NCBI GenBank assembly: GCA_002700125.1
Contig: PACM01000010.1
Span: forward strand, 11,896-21,791
DNA: 9,896 bases
Direction: 5' to 3'
Source: Dehalococcoidia bacterium
Lineage (GTDB): Bacteria; Chloroflexota; Dehalococcoidia; Lucifugimonadales; Lucifugimonadaceae
The notes beneath the pieces were generated by a model, which saw nothing but the letters and a program-made list of their open reading frames with translations, was not told the origin of the DNA and searched no databases. Made by a program: the position numbers and the translations under genes. This document shows positions 1-6,402 of the stretch, in pieces. The number at the start of each line of letters is the position of its first letter. Position 1 is the stretch's first letter.

Positions 1-1
1 T

Positions 2-472
2 CTACCAATAGCTACTGGAGAAAGGTTATATGGCTCTCCTGAATTCAGAGAACTTTGGAATTTAGGCGCTGTAGATGTTATACAGCCAGATATTACTCAA
101 ACTGGAGGGTTATTAGAAGCAAAGAAGATTTCATCAATTGCTGAAAATTATTCAATAATGGTGGCTCCACATAATGTTGGAGGTATAATTTCAACCACAG
201 CTTCGGTCAGTCTTGTTTTCACGCTCAGAAACGGAAAAATTGTTGAACACTTTAACGACTTTGCAGATCCTCATGTAAAGAAAGCAGGATCGAATTATCC
301 AGAAGTTGAAGACGGATATTTCAGTTTGCCTAAAGGACATGGCTGGGGAGTAGAACTCAATGAGGATTACATAAAAGATAATCCTCCTGAAAAATACAAA
401 GATATTATACTAGACCCTGGCTTGAACATGTTTAAAGATTCTGAGTGGAATCAAAGAGGCCAAAAAGATTGA
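2..472 (+). CDS. MR/MLE (enolase superfamily) sugar-acid dehydratase, 3' part
   Basis: This is the C-terminal 156 residues of a mandelate racemase/muconate lactonizing family protein; the 5' part lies outside the window. The frame is open from base 2. Residues 2-8 read PIATGER, which carries the conserved acidic residue after the barrel strand. QPD (residues 28-30) and APHN (residues 55-58) carry the Asp and His that form the catalytic dyad in this family, and GG at 35-36 is also typical. The pattern PIATGER...QPD...GG...APH is that of galactonate/gluconate/arabinonate-type dehydratases, which convert an aldonic acid to its 2-keto-3-deoxy acid. The substrate cannot be read from the fragment. 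The tail is acidic and Trp-containing, as in related dehydratases. The TGA stop (470-472) overlaps the first bases of the opposite-strand rnpB gene and no terminator is visible. An FAH-family enzyme at 5515-6399 would suit the next step of such a pathway. Confidence 0.88.
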   Translation, partial: LPIATGERLYGSPEFRELWNLGAVDVIQPDITQTGGLLEAKKISSIAENYSIMVAPHNVGGIISTTASVSLVFTLRNGKIVEHFNDFADPHVKKAGSNYPEVEDGYFSLPKGHGWGVELNEDYIKDNPPEKYKDIILDPGLNMFKDSEWNQRGQKD

Positions 473-808
473 TCAAGGCAAACTATAAGCTGAGTTCTGT
501 ACCTTTATAAGGCAGTAGCCATTTATCTAGTTCACTCGTCGCCGAGTAAATCAAGCGGTCTACCCAGAAGCTAGTCGGACTCGCTTAAGCTTCTCTATTT
601 GACCTTGCACCGAATGGGGTTTGCCATGCCATTAAAGTTTCCTTAAATGCGGTAAGCTCTTACCTCACCTTTTCACCCTTACCAATAGGCGGTCTATTTT
701 CTGTTGCACTTTCCGTCAAGTCACCTTGCCCGGTAGTTATCCGGCATTCACGTCCGATGGTGCTCAGACTTTCCTCTTTTAAAAAGCGGCTACTCGTTCA
801 CCTTGATC
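471..808 (-). ncRNA. rnpB: RNase P RNA (catalytic RNA of tRNA 5' maturation)
   Basis: Read on the minus strand, the canonical blocks appear in order: GAGGAAAGTCTGAGC, AGTGCAACAGAAAATAGACC, the GGTAAGAG box of the P10-P11 region, GTGCAAGGTCAAATAG, GGGTAGACCGCTTGA and ACAGAACTCAGCTTATAG. The ends pair to form P1: GATCAAGG at 808-801 pairs with CCTTGATC at 478-471, and the helix extends to about 13 bp with wobbles. P4 is supported by covariation: CTGAG pairs with CTCAG where E. coli has CCGGG/CCCGG. P2 (AGTAGCC/GGCTACT), P9 with a GTGA tetraloop, P12 with GAAA and P18 with GCGA can also be drawn. The size, about 338 nt, is normal to short. Two oddities: P3 is reduced to a tiny CTTT/AAAG hairpin, and the L15 loop lacks the usual GGU motif. 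P6/P16/P17 are not clear. It is type A-like, but the exact class is uncertain. Confidence 0.97.
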
Positions 809-844
809 GCGATAGAATATACATAAACTTTAAACCTGAGTCAA
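809..844 (-). promoter_or_regulatory. rnpB promoter, inside the 3' end of the recombinase gene
   Basis: On the minus strand TTGACT (844-839) and TATATT (821-816) are separated by exactly 17 bp, close to the sigma-70 consensus. Seven bases after the -10 comes the G at 808 where the P1 helix of rnpB begins, so the predicted start matches the mature 5' end. The -35 box is made of the Leu-Thr codons near the end of the recombinase ORF, and the recombinase stop (832-830) lies in the spacer. Confidence 0.85.
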
Positions 845-2080
845 AATTCTTACCTTGCCTGATTTAATTTCCATCACTTTTGGGGGAACTTTTCTTTTTT
901 CCATTGATTGTAAATTATATCCGCTTTCAATATTTCGTAATTGTTGCAATTCAGATTCAAGATCAGTAATACGACCCTTTCCTCGACTCACAAGTTTTAC
1001 TTTATCTCTAAAATTACGAATTAGAATAGAATAGTCCTTTAAAATTGGAGTTTCTTGTTGAATGTCTAATTCTTGTTTTAAAACTAAATTTTCATCTATC
1101 AGATTTTTCATTTGATGATTATCAAACTTATTTCTCTTTTTTATCGTACAAGCATAGCTATGGCATCTAAAATAATAATATACTTTCTCTTTCTCTTTGC
1201 CGTCTTTATTTACCCATTTTCTTGTATGAGAAGTCTTAAAAATAGGCATTCTACAAAAGCCACATCTAAACTTTATATTTTCATAACATACCAATGCTTT
1301 CCTAGAGATATTCTTTTTTTTTGAGGCCTTTTTTTTCTTCATCAAATTATTAACAAATTCGAACTGCTCGTGAGACACTATAGCAGTATGATTATTAGAA
1401 ATTATCATCCCTTCTCTTTTATAAACACCAACATAAAACCAATTATTAATTATATTTTTGATTGATTGAGGACTCCATCTAGACTTAGGTTTTGGAAAAT
1501 TATTATTTAATACATTTGAAATCCTTCTCAAGCCAATTGGATTAGATTCTCCAAAATTCCCACTATACAAACTATAAATACTCTTTACCAAATCAGATTC
1601 TTGAGCATCTACCACATAGCCACCTGAGTCTGACTTTCTATAACCGATAGGTATTCTTCCAAGAACATGCCCTTTTTTTGTTTTTGACTGAATAGCTTCA
1701 TTGATCTTGATCTGTGTGTAAGAAAGTGGCCTAGAGTAACCTAACTTTGATATGCCGTCTATAAGAACATCTGAATCATTAGACTTAAAACACTCTACTT
1801 TTATGTTTAACTTAGAGAAAGATATTAATAACTCCACCAAATAAGGTAAATTTGTTGCTAATTCACTAGAATCTTTCACCAATAATATAGAATTGTCATA
1901 GGGCATATCTAATATAGTTGAAATATCCCCTTTTTTAATTAATCCTTCTTGCTTAACATTAGAGTCAGTGTATATCGAATCCATATCGTAACCATTCTCA
2001 AAACAATAATTCAATAATGAAGATACTATTTCACTATCTTTATCAATTGTTTCTCTGTTTATAAGTCCTATTGTTCTCAT
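830..2080 (-). CDS. Large serine-recombinase-like protein, catalytic residues lost
   Basis: The protein has 416 residues and a resolvase-like N-terminus (1 to about 130), a recombinase DNA-binding domain (about 133-245, with GHVLGRIPIGYR at 137-148 and a WSP...I..I..N..Y.G pattern at 202-219), a zinc beta-ribbon (C273, C276, C306, C311) and a charged helical, probably coiled-coil tail (about 325-390). That is the order in large serine recombinases, although the protein is shorter than most phage integrases. Aligned to gamma-delta resolvase without gaps at the start, GYARVST corresponds to GLINRET, so the nucleophilic Ser10 is Glu and Arg8 is Asn. The DRLGR motif corresponds to SELAT (72-76), so Asp and both Arg are also gone. 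The frame is intact, which argues against simple decay and for a retained DNA-binding role, possibly regulatory; this is inference. The ATG at 2080 is preceded by a modest AAGAGA. The 3' end carries the rnpB promoter. No element ends or att repeats were found. Confidence 0.85.
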   Translation of the reverse strand: MRTIGLINRETIDKDSEIVSSLLNYCFENGYDMDSIYTDSNVKQEGLIKKGDISTILDMPYDNSILLVKDSSELATNLPYLVELLISFSKLNIKVECFKSNDSDVLIDGISKLGYSRPLSYTQIKINEAIQSKTKKGHVLGRIPIGYRKSDSGGYVVDAQESDLVKSIYSLYSGNFGESNPIGLRRISNVLNNNFPKPKSRWSPQSIKNIINNWFYVGVYKREGMIISNNHTAIVSHEQFEFVNNLMKKKKASKKKNISRKALVCYENIKFRCGFCRMPIFKTSHTRKWVNKDGKEKEKVYYYFRCHSYACTIKKRNKFDNHQMKNLIDENLVLKQELDIQQETPILKDYSILIRNFRDKVKLVSRGKGRITDLESELQQLRNIESGYNLQSMEKRKVPPKVMEIKSGKVRILTQV

Positions 2081-2221
2081 GAATCTATTCTCTTGGATTT
2101 ATTAAACTTTTTCTGCAAAAAGAATTCATTTATATCCTTGTTATCAACTATCTATTTAGTTATGCTTTATTGAGAATAAAATTATGAAATCTAAAATTCT
2201 ATAAAATCAAGACAAAATATA
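2081..2221. promoter_or_regulatory. Divergent intergenic region, recombinase-like gene / pyk
   Basis: This very AT-rich 141-bp gap must hold promoters for both directions. On the plus strand TTGTTA (2138-2143), 17 bp and TATGCT (2161-2166) form a mediocre candidate for pyk with a leader of about 50 nt. On the minus strand TTGATT followed 18 bp later by CATAAT is a candidate for the recombinase-like gene. A short inverted repeat, AACTA-N6-TAGTT (2146-2161), sits in the plus-strand spacer and could be an operator, but it is too short to stand alone. No clear Rex-type or HAIR-type palindrome is visible. Confidence 0.4.
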
Positions 2222-3691
2222 TTGAAATATTCAATTCAAAATTTTGTAAAATCGCGCCCAAAAACTAAAATTGTGTGTACAATTGGGCCAGCATCTGGAG
2301 ATCTAGATTCGTTAAAAAAACTAATAAAGAGTGGTATGTCTGTAGCAAGGCTAAATCTTTCGCACGGAACCCAATCTGAGCATTTTCAGTACGTAGAAAA
2401 TGCTAGAAAAGCCTCGAAAGATCTTCTAACGCCTTTAGCTATTCTCATTGATGTCCCAGGCCCCAAATACAGAGTTGGAAAAATTGATAAAGGCAGTGTG
2501 GAATTAATAAAAGGGCAAAAAATATTGATATCTGATGAAACTATATTTAAAGGTAGAATTCTAGAGAAAATAAAGGTATGGCCGCAAGGTATATATAAAG
2601 ATTCAAGTACCAATTCTACAATTTTTCTCGATGACGGAGCAATAAAACTAAAAATAATAAATAAACGAAATAAAGAGATCCAGTGCTCTGTTTTGAATAG
2701 CGGGATATTAAAATCCAATAAGTCTGTTACGATACCCGGTTCTGTTTCAAGCTTAGATTATTTTACGGATGAAACAATCAAAAGTCTTAGATTTGCAAAG
2801 AAAATAAACTCAACTTTTGTAGGCCTTTCCTTCATAAGAGATGCTACCGATGTAAAGAAAGTTAGGCGATGGTATTCAAAGAATAATTTCAATACTCAAT
2901 TAATTTCAAAAATTGAGTTACCAAGCTCCATACCTCATCTAAAAGAAATAATTGAAGAATCAGATGGAGTTATGGTTGCACGAGGTGATCTCGGTGTTCA
3001 ACTTCCAATAGAAAAAGTGCCTGGCATACAGAAATTAATAATAAGAGAATCAAATGATCAAGGAAAACCTGTTATAACAGCAACTCAAATGCTTGAATCG
3101 ATGATTGAAAATCCTTTCCCAACTAGAGCAGAAGCAACAGATATTCACAATGCTGTAATGGATGGCACTGATGCAATTATGCTTTCTGCAGAAACCTCAA
3201 TAGGTAAATATCCAGTCGAAGCGGTAAAAAATATGTCAAAAATTTCTTTAGAGGCAGAAACTTATTTTGACTACGAAAATTATCTAGAAGAAAAAGCATT
3301 GAAAATGAACTTTTCTTCTGTGGATGATGCTATCTCATATAACGCGTGCAGGACTTCTAATTTCATTAGTTCTAGAGCCATACTAGCATTTACTGAATCA
3401 GGTAGTACTGCAGGTAGAGTTTCATCTTTTAGGCCAAAAGCATTAATAATTGGATTGATCCACGAGCAAAATATAGAAAAACTTCTTCTAAGGTGGGGTG
3501 TTATACCAGTTGCAGTACCACAGCTAAAAAGAGTACAAGAAATGTTTGTTCTAGGATCAGATATTTCGATAAAAACCGGCATATCTAAGAAAAATGACTA
3601 TGTGGTAGCTGTCGTTGGGATGCCAATTGGTATTCCAGGTAATACTAACTTAATGAGAGTAATTAAGCTCCCAGAACCAAAAATAAATTGA
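2222..3691 (+). CDS. pyk: Pyruvate kinase
   Basis: This enzyme transfers phosphate from phosphoenolpyruvate to ADP, giving pyruvate and ATP in the last step of glycolysis. The 489-residue protein has the standard plan: barrel start KIVCTIGPAS (residues about 16-25), ARLNLSHG, a B domain between GPKYRVG and TIPG, the active-site segment LISKIELP with the catalytic Lys, MVARGDLGVQLPIEKV, GKPVITATQMLESM, PTRAEATDIHNAV, MLSAETSIGKYPVEA, and a C-terminal domain with FTESGSTAGRVSSFRPKA. VPGPKYR is a slight variant of the usual LQGPKIR. I accept the TTG start at 2222: there is no in-frame ATG between the upstream stop at 2192 and the conserved core, and only about 15 residues precede the core. No clear ribosome binding site is seen. 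It heads an operon; its TGA overlaps the TTG start of the next gene. Confidence 0.96.
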   Translation: MKYSIQNFVKSRPKTKIVCTIGPASGDLDSLKKLIKSGMSVARLNLSHGTQSEHFQYVENARKASKDLLTPLAILIDVPGPKYRVGKIDKGSVELIKGQKILISDETIFKGRILEKIKVWPQGIYKDSSTNSTIFLDDGAIKLKIINKRNKEIQCSVLNSGILKSNKSVTIPGSVSSLDYFTDETIKSLRFAKKINSTFVGLSFIRDATDVKKVRRWYSKNNFNTQLISKIELPSSIPHLKEIIEESDGVMVARGDLGVQLPIEKVPGIQKLIIRESNDQGKPVITATQMLESMIENPFPTRAEATDIHNAVMDGTDAIMLSAETSIGKYPVEAVKNMSKISLEAETYFDYENYLEEKALKMNFSSVDDAISYNACRTSNFISSRAILAFTESGSTAGRVSSFRPKALIIGLIHEQNIEKLLLRWGVIPVAVPQLKRVQEMFVLGSDISIKTGISKKNDYVVAVVGMPIGIPGNTNLMRVIKLPEPKIN

Positions 3692-4515
3692 AGTCAAATT
3701 TTGTAAGCATAAACAACAAGCTCAATTTACATTATCTTGAAGAAAAAAATAGATCTGATTACACACTTTTATTAATACACGGTCTTTCTTCTTCAGCTTA
3801 TCTTTGGGAACCAATTGCAAAAAAATTTAACAATCATGATTTGAATATATACGCATTAGACCTGAGGGGTCACGGACTATCTGATAAACCTGATGGAGAA
3901 TATTCTTTATCACAACTTTCTCAAGACGTGAAATCATTTCTCATACAAAAAAAACTTGAAAATATAATCGTTGTTGGACAATCAATGGGTGCTGATTTAG
4001 CAGTAATGTTAGCTTCAGAAAAAAATTCAAAAATAGTTGGTTGCGTGTGCATTGATGGAGGAGCTATAGACCTTAAGCAAAAATATCAAGATTGGAATAA
4101 CTGTTTTGATAAGTTAAAGCCACCTATGCTGGATGGAGAAGACAAGGACTCTTTGATGAAAAGATGGAAGAGCTATAAGACTAATTGGACTCAAGAAGCA
4201 TTGGACAGCCAAATGAACATATTCGAGATTGATTCTGAAAATAAAATAAAAAAGCGCTTAAGTCTAGAGAATCACATGAAAATTGTAAGGTCTATTTGGG
4301 AAAATAAACCATATTTCTATCTAAATAGTCTTGAAGTTCCTATATTGTTTATTTTAGTGAACTTTTCTCTAAATTATAAAAAAATTATTAATAAAAACTT
4401 GAACATTAGACAAGTAAAATTAGAAGGTGATCATGATATTCATGTACAAAAACCAGATATAGTCTCTGATATAATTGTATCGGCAATAAAGGAAAATTTT
4501 TTTGAAGAATCTTAA
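3688..4515 (+). CDS. Alpha/beta-fold hydrolase
   Basis: This 275-residue cytoplasmic protein has the alpha/beta-hydrolase core. An HG oxyanion segment is at residues 31-32 (LLLIHGLSSSAYLW), DLRGHGLSDKP at 58-68, and the nucleophile elbow GQSMGA puts the probable catalytic Ser at 99. A C-terminal GDHDIH (248-252) supplies the probable His. The usual acid after strand 6 (normally VPxLxxxGxxD) is not visible: the segment reads VPILFILVNFSLNY, so the acid may be displaced or missing. There is no signal peptide. The substrate cannot be predicted; the family covers esterases, C-C bond hydrolases and dehalogenases. The TTG start at 3688 overlaps the pyk stop as TTGA, which suggests translational coupling, and the gene overlaps the next one by 14 bp. 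Confidence 0.88.
   Translation: MKSNFVSINNKLNLHYLEEKNRSDYTLLLIHGLSSSAYLWEPIAKKFNNHDLNIYALDLRGHGLSDKPDGEYSLSQLSQDVKSFLIQKKLENIIVVGQSMGADLAVMLASEKNSKIVGCVCIDGGAIDLKQKYQDWNNCFDKLKPPMLDGEDKDSLMKRWKSYKTNWTQEALDSQMNIFEIDSENKIKKRLSLENHMKIVRSIWENKPYFYLNSLEVPILFILVNFSLNYKKIINKNLNIRQVKLEGDHDIHVQKPDIVSDIIVSAIKENFFEES
4488..4504 (+). promoter_or_regulatory. Ribosome binding site that decides the TTG start
   Basis: AAAGGA at 4488-4493 lies 8 nt before the TTG at 4502, inside the end of the hydrolase gene. It supports TTG as the true start of the third gene. The FGSGE motif beginning at residue 16 of that protein makes a later start unlikely. Confidence 0.6.
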
Positions 4516-5518
4516 ACCTAAAAACAACCCAAGTATCATAACTTTATTTGGTTCAGGAGAAACTTCTCCTCACATGTCCAAAGCCTATAGGGAGATACTG
4601 CAAACTGAAAATTTGCAGCCAATAAATAATTATCTTTTAGATACTCCTTTTGGATTTCAAGAAAACCATCAATCACTTTCTGAAAAGATAATTGCTTACT
4701 TCAGAGACAAGGTTGGAATAAATTTAAAAAGTTTAAATTTACCAAATTCTGATTCCTTTGCAGATAGACAAGATGTTCAAAATAAAATATTGGAATCGGA
4801 CTTTATTTTTTCAGGTCCAGGTAGCCCAACATATGCTCTAAGTATATGGAAGGATTCTGGAGTCAATAATTACTTAAAAAATCGTCTGCATACCGGGTGT
4901 TTCATTACATTCGCTAGTGCTGCTGCTCTTACTGTAGGAACATTCGTAATACCTGTGTATGAGATCTATAAAGTTGGAGAGAACAAAAGTTTAGTAAGTG
5001 GATTAAATCTCTTAGAATTTCTTGATAATCAAACTATAGTTGTTCCTCATTTTAACAATCAAGAAGGTCAAGATCATGACACTTCTCATTGCTTTATTGG
5101 TGAAAATAGGTTTAATAAACTTATTAAGGGGAAAGATTTGCTAATGATAGGGATTGAAGAGCATACAGCATTGACTTTCAATCTAAACAAATCTTTGATA
5201 ACTGTAAGGGGACGAGGAAATGCAATCTTCAAATCTGATAAAGGAGTTTTCATGATAAAAAGTGGAGGTGCTATGGATATCAAAGATATCAATAACAAAT
5301 TTGTCGCACCAATTTCAGAAGAAATAGAATATCAAGAACCTGACTTGAAAAAAGAAATATCAAAAGTTGAAGTTGATATTAATAATCTTATTGATTTGAG
5401 AAATAAAGCTCGAGTAGAAAAAAAATGGGAATTTTCAGACAATATTAGAGATATTTTGGCTAAAAACAACATAATAATCAAAGATACTAAAGAAGGCACT
5501 ACTTGGAAAAAGTTTTAA
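4502..5518 (+). CDS. Peptidase S51-like protein with CysRS-type C-terminal tail
   Basis: The 338-residue protein has two parts. Residues about 10-265 resemble the peptidase S51 / class I glutamine-amidotransferase-like fold of cyanophycinase and peptidase E. LFGSGETSP (15-23) is the first strand-loop, LLDTPFGFQEN lies at 45-55, SGPGSPTYAL at 104-113, FASAAALTVG (137-146) looks like the nucleophile elbow with Ser139, PHFNNQEG at 182-189, and GIEEHTAL (217-224) supplies a His and acids. Residues about 290-338 (LIDLRNKAR...FSDNIRDIL...IKDTKEGTTW) closely resemble the helical C-terminus of cysteinyl-tRNA synthetase, the CysS/YqeB C-terminal domain. The rest of a synthetase is absent, so this is a borrowed domain and not a truncated CysRS. 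I recall the same pairing in actinobacterial hypothetical proteins but cannot confirm it here. The substrate is unknown. It is the last gene of the pyk operon. Confidence 0.85.
   Translation: MKNLKPKNNPSIITLFGSGETSPHMSKAYREILQTENLQPINNYLLDTPFGFQENHQSLSEKIIAYFRDKVGINLKSLNLPNSDSFADRQDVQNKILESDFIFSGPGSPTYALSIWKDSGVNNYLKNRLHTGCFITFASAAALTVGTFVIPVYEIYKVGENKSLVSGLNLLEFLDNQTIVVPHFNNQEGQDHDTSHCFIGENRFNKLIKGKDLLMIGIEEHTALTFNLNKSLITVRGRGNAIFKSDKGVFMIKSGGAMDIKDINNKFVAPISEEIEYQEPDLKKEISKVEVDINNLIDLRNKARVEKKWEFSDNIRDILAKNNIIIKDTKEGTTWKKF
5515..5518. other. Overlapping convergent stop codons
   Basis: The TAA of the S51-like gene (5516-5518, +) and the TAA of the FAH-family gene (5515-5517, -) share bases in a TTTAAA palindrome. 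No hairpin plus T-run is visible on either side, so both transcripts must end inside the opposite coding region or run through it. Confidence 0.9.
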
Positions 5519-6399
5519 ACTACTGAAACTTTATTTATCAGAGTTCCAATATTTCCAATACTTATACTTATTAAATCATCTTTTTCTAATGTAAATTCTT
5601 GGGGAGGAATTATACCAGTGCCTGTCAAAAGTACCACCACTTCAGGAAGATCATTACTTCTCTGTAGCCAATCAACTAATTCAAACACATTTCTCTTCAT
5701 CTCAGATGTTGAAGATTCACCTTCAAAAACAACTTCATCTTTCCTATTTATTCTTAAACTTACATCTAAATTCTGAGGATCGGCAACGGAATCAGTAGAC
5801 ACGATGCAAGGACCAATTGAAAAAGACTTATTGTAGACTTTTGCTTGAGGAAGATATAAAGGATTTTCTCCTTCGATTGATCTACTGCTCATATCATTCC
5901 CAATAGTGTATCCGGCTATTTCTCCATCGATAATCACAACAGCTAACTCAGATTCAGGGACATCCCATCCTGAATCTTTCCTTATTCCCACGTCTTCAAA
6001 AGGGCCTTGCATTCTCTCACCAGTCCCTTTAAAAAATATTTCAGGTCTATCAGCAGAATATACTTTTGCATATACATCTGGAGTGTCACTTTCTGCTTGC
6101 CTTTCCCTCATGCTGTCACTGTAAGTCACTCCTGCAGCCCACACTTCCTGCGGATACAACGGGGACAAGTAATCAGAATGCTTTATTGAATCAAATCTGT
6201 AGCTTGGAGTAGAAGCCTCTAAAATAAAATCTTTGACATATTGATCAACCTTCTTATTTAAAGATCTTGAATTGATAAAGACTTCTGTAAAATCTTGAGG
6301 ACCAAGGTCATAATAGTTAACATCATCATACACAACCAAGCTTGGATACCAGTCACCTGGATTGGAACTGAGCTTTGCCTTCCTTCTGAAATACTTCAT
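5515..6399 (-). CDS. FAH-family protein, probable 2-keto-3-deoxy sugar-acid dehydratase
   Basis: The 294-residue protein belongs to the fumarylacetoacetate hydrolase superfamily. After a divergent N-terminal domain the conserved part begins at WAAGVTYSDS (87-96), followed by DVYAKVYSADRPEIFFK (108-124), the metal-binding PESEL (148-152, Glu149 and Glu151), GYTIGNDMSSRSIEGENPL (163-181, Asp169) and LPQAKVY (183-189). The long VTY...RPEIFFK...GENPLYLPQAK pattern is that of the subfamily containing archaeal 2-keto-3-deoxy-arabinonate dehydratase, which makes 2-oxoglutarate semialdehyde; other activities of this versatile family remain possible. The ATG follows the dnaK stop by 3 nt, so it is very probably co-transcribed with hspR-grpE-dnaK and may be heat-regulated. 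Its stop overlaps that of the convergent gene. Confidence 0.87.
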   Translation of the reverse strand: MKYFRRKAKLSSNPGDWYPSLVVYDDVNYYDLGPQDFTEVFINSRSLNKKVDQYVKDFILEASTPSYRFDSIKHSDYLSPLYPQEVWAAGVTYSDSMRERQAESDTPDVYAKVYSADRPEIFFKGTGERMQGPFEDVGIRKDSGWDVPESELAVVIIDGEIAGYTIGNDMSSRSIEGENPLYLPQAKVYNKSFSIGPCIVSTDSVADPQNLDVSLRINRKDEVVFEGESSTSEMKRNVFELVDWLQRSNDLPEVVVLLTGTGIIPPQEFTLEKDDLISISIGNIGTLINKVSVV

Positions 6400-6402
6400 A
6401 TA

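Noticed and set aside
1112..1324. Small hydrophobic plus-strand ORF (70 codons)
   Set aside because: It is antisense to the zinc-ribbon part of the recombinase-like gene, and its hydrophobic look comes from the Lys-rich codons of the other strand.
830..2080. Active integrase of a mobile element integrated at rnpB
   Set aside because: The catalytic residues are absent, and I found no duplicated rnpB segment, inverted terminal repeats or cargo genes in 2081-2221.
2146..2161. Inverted repeat AACTA-N6-TAGTT as a defined operator
   Set aside because: A 5-bp arm in very AT-rich DNA is expected by chance; kept only as a remark in the intergenic entry.
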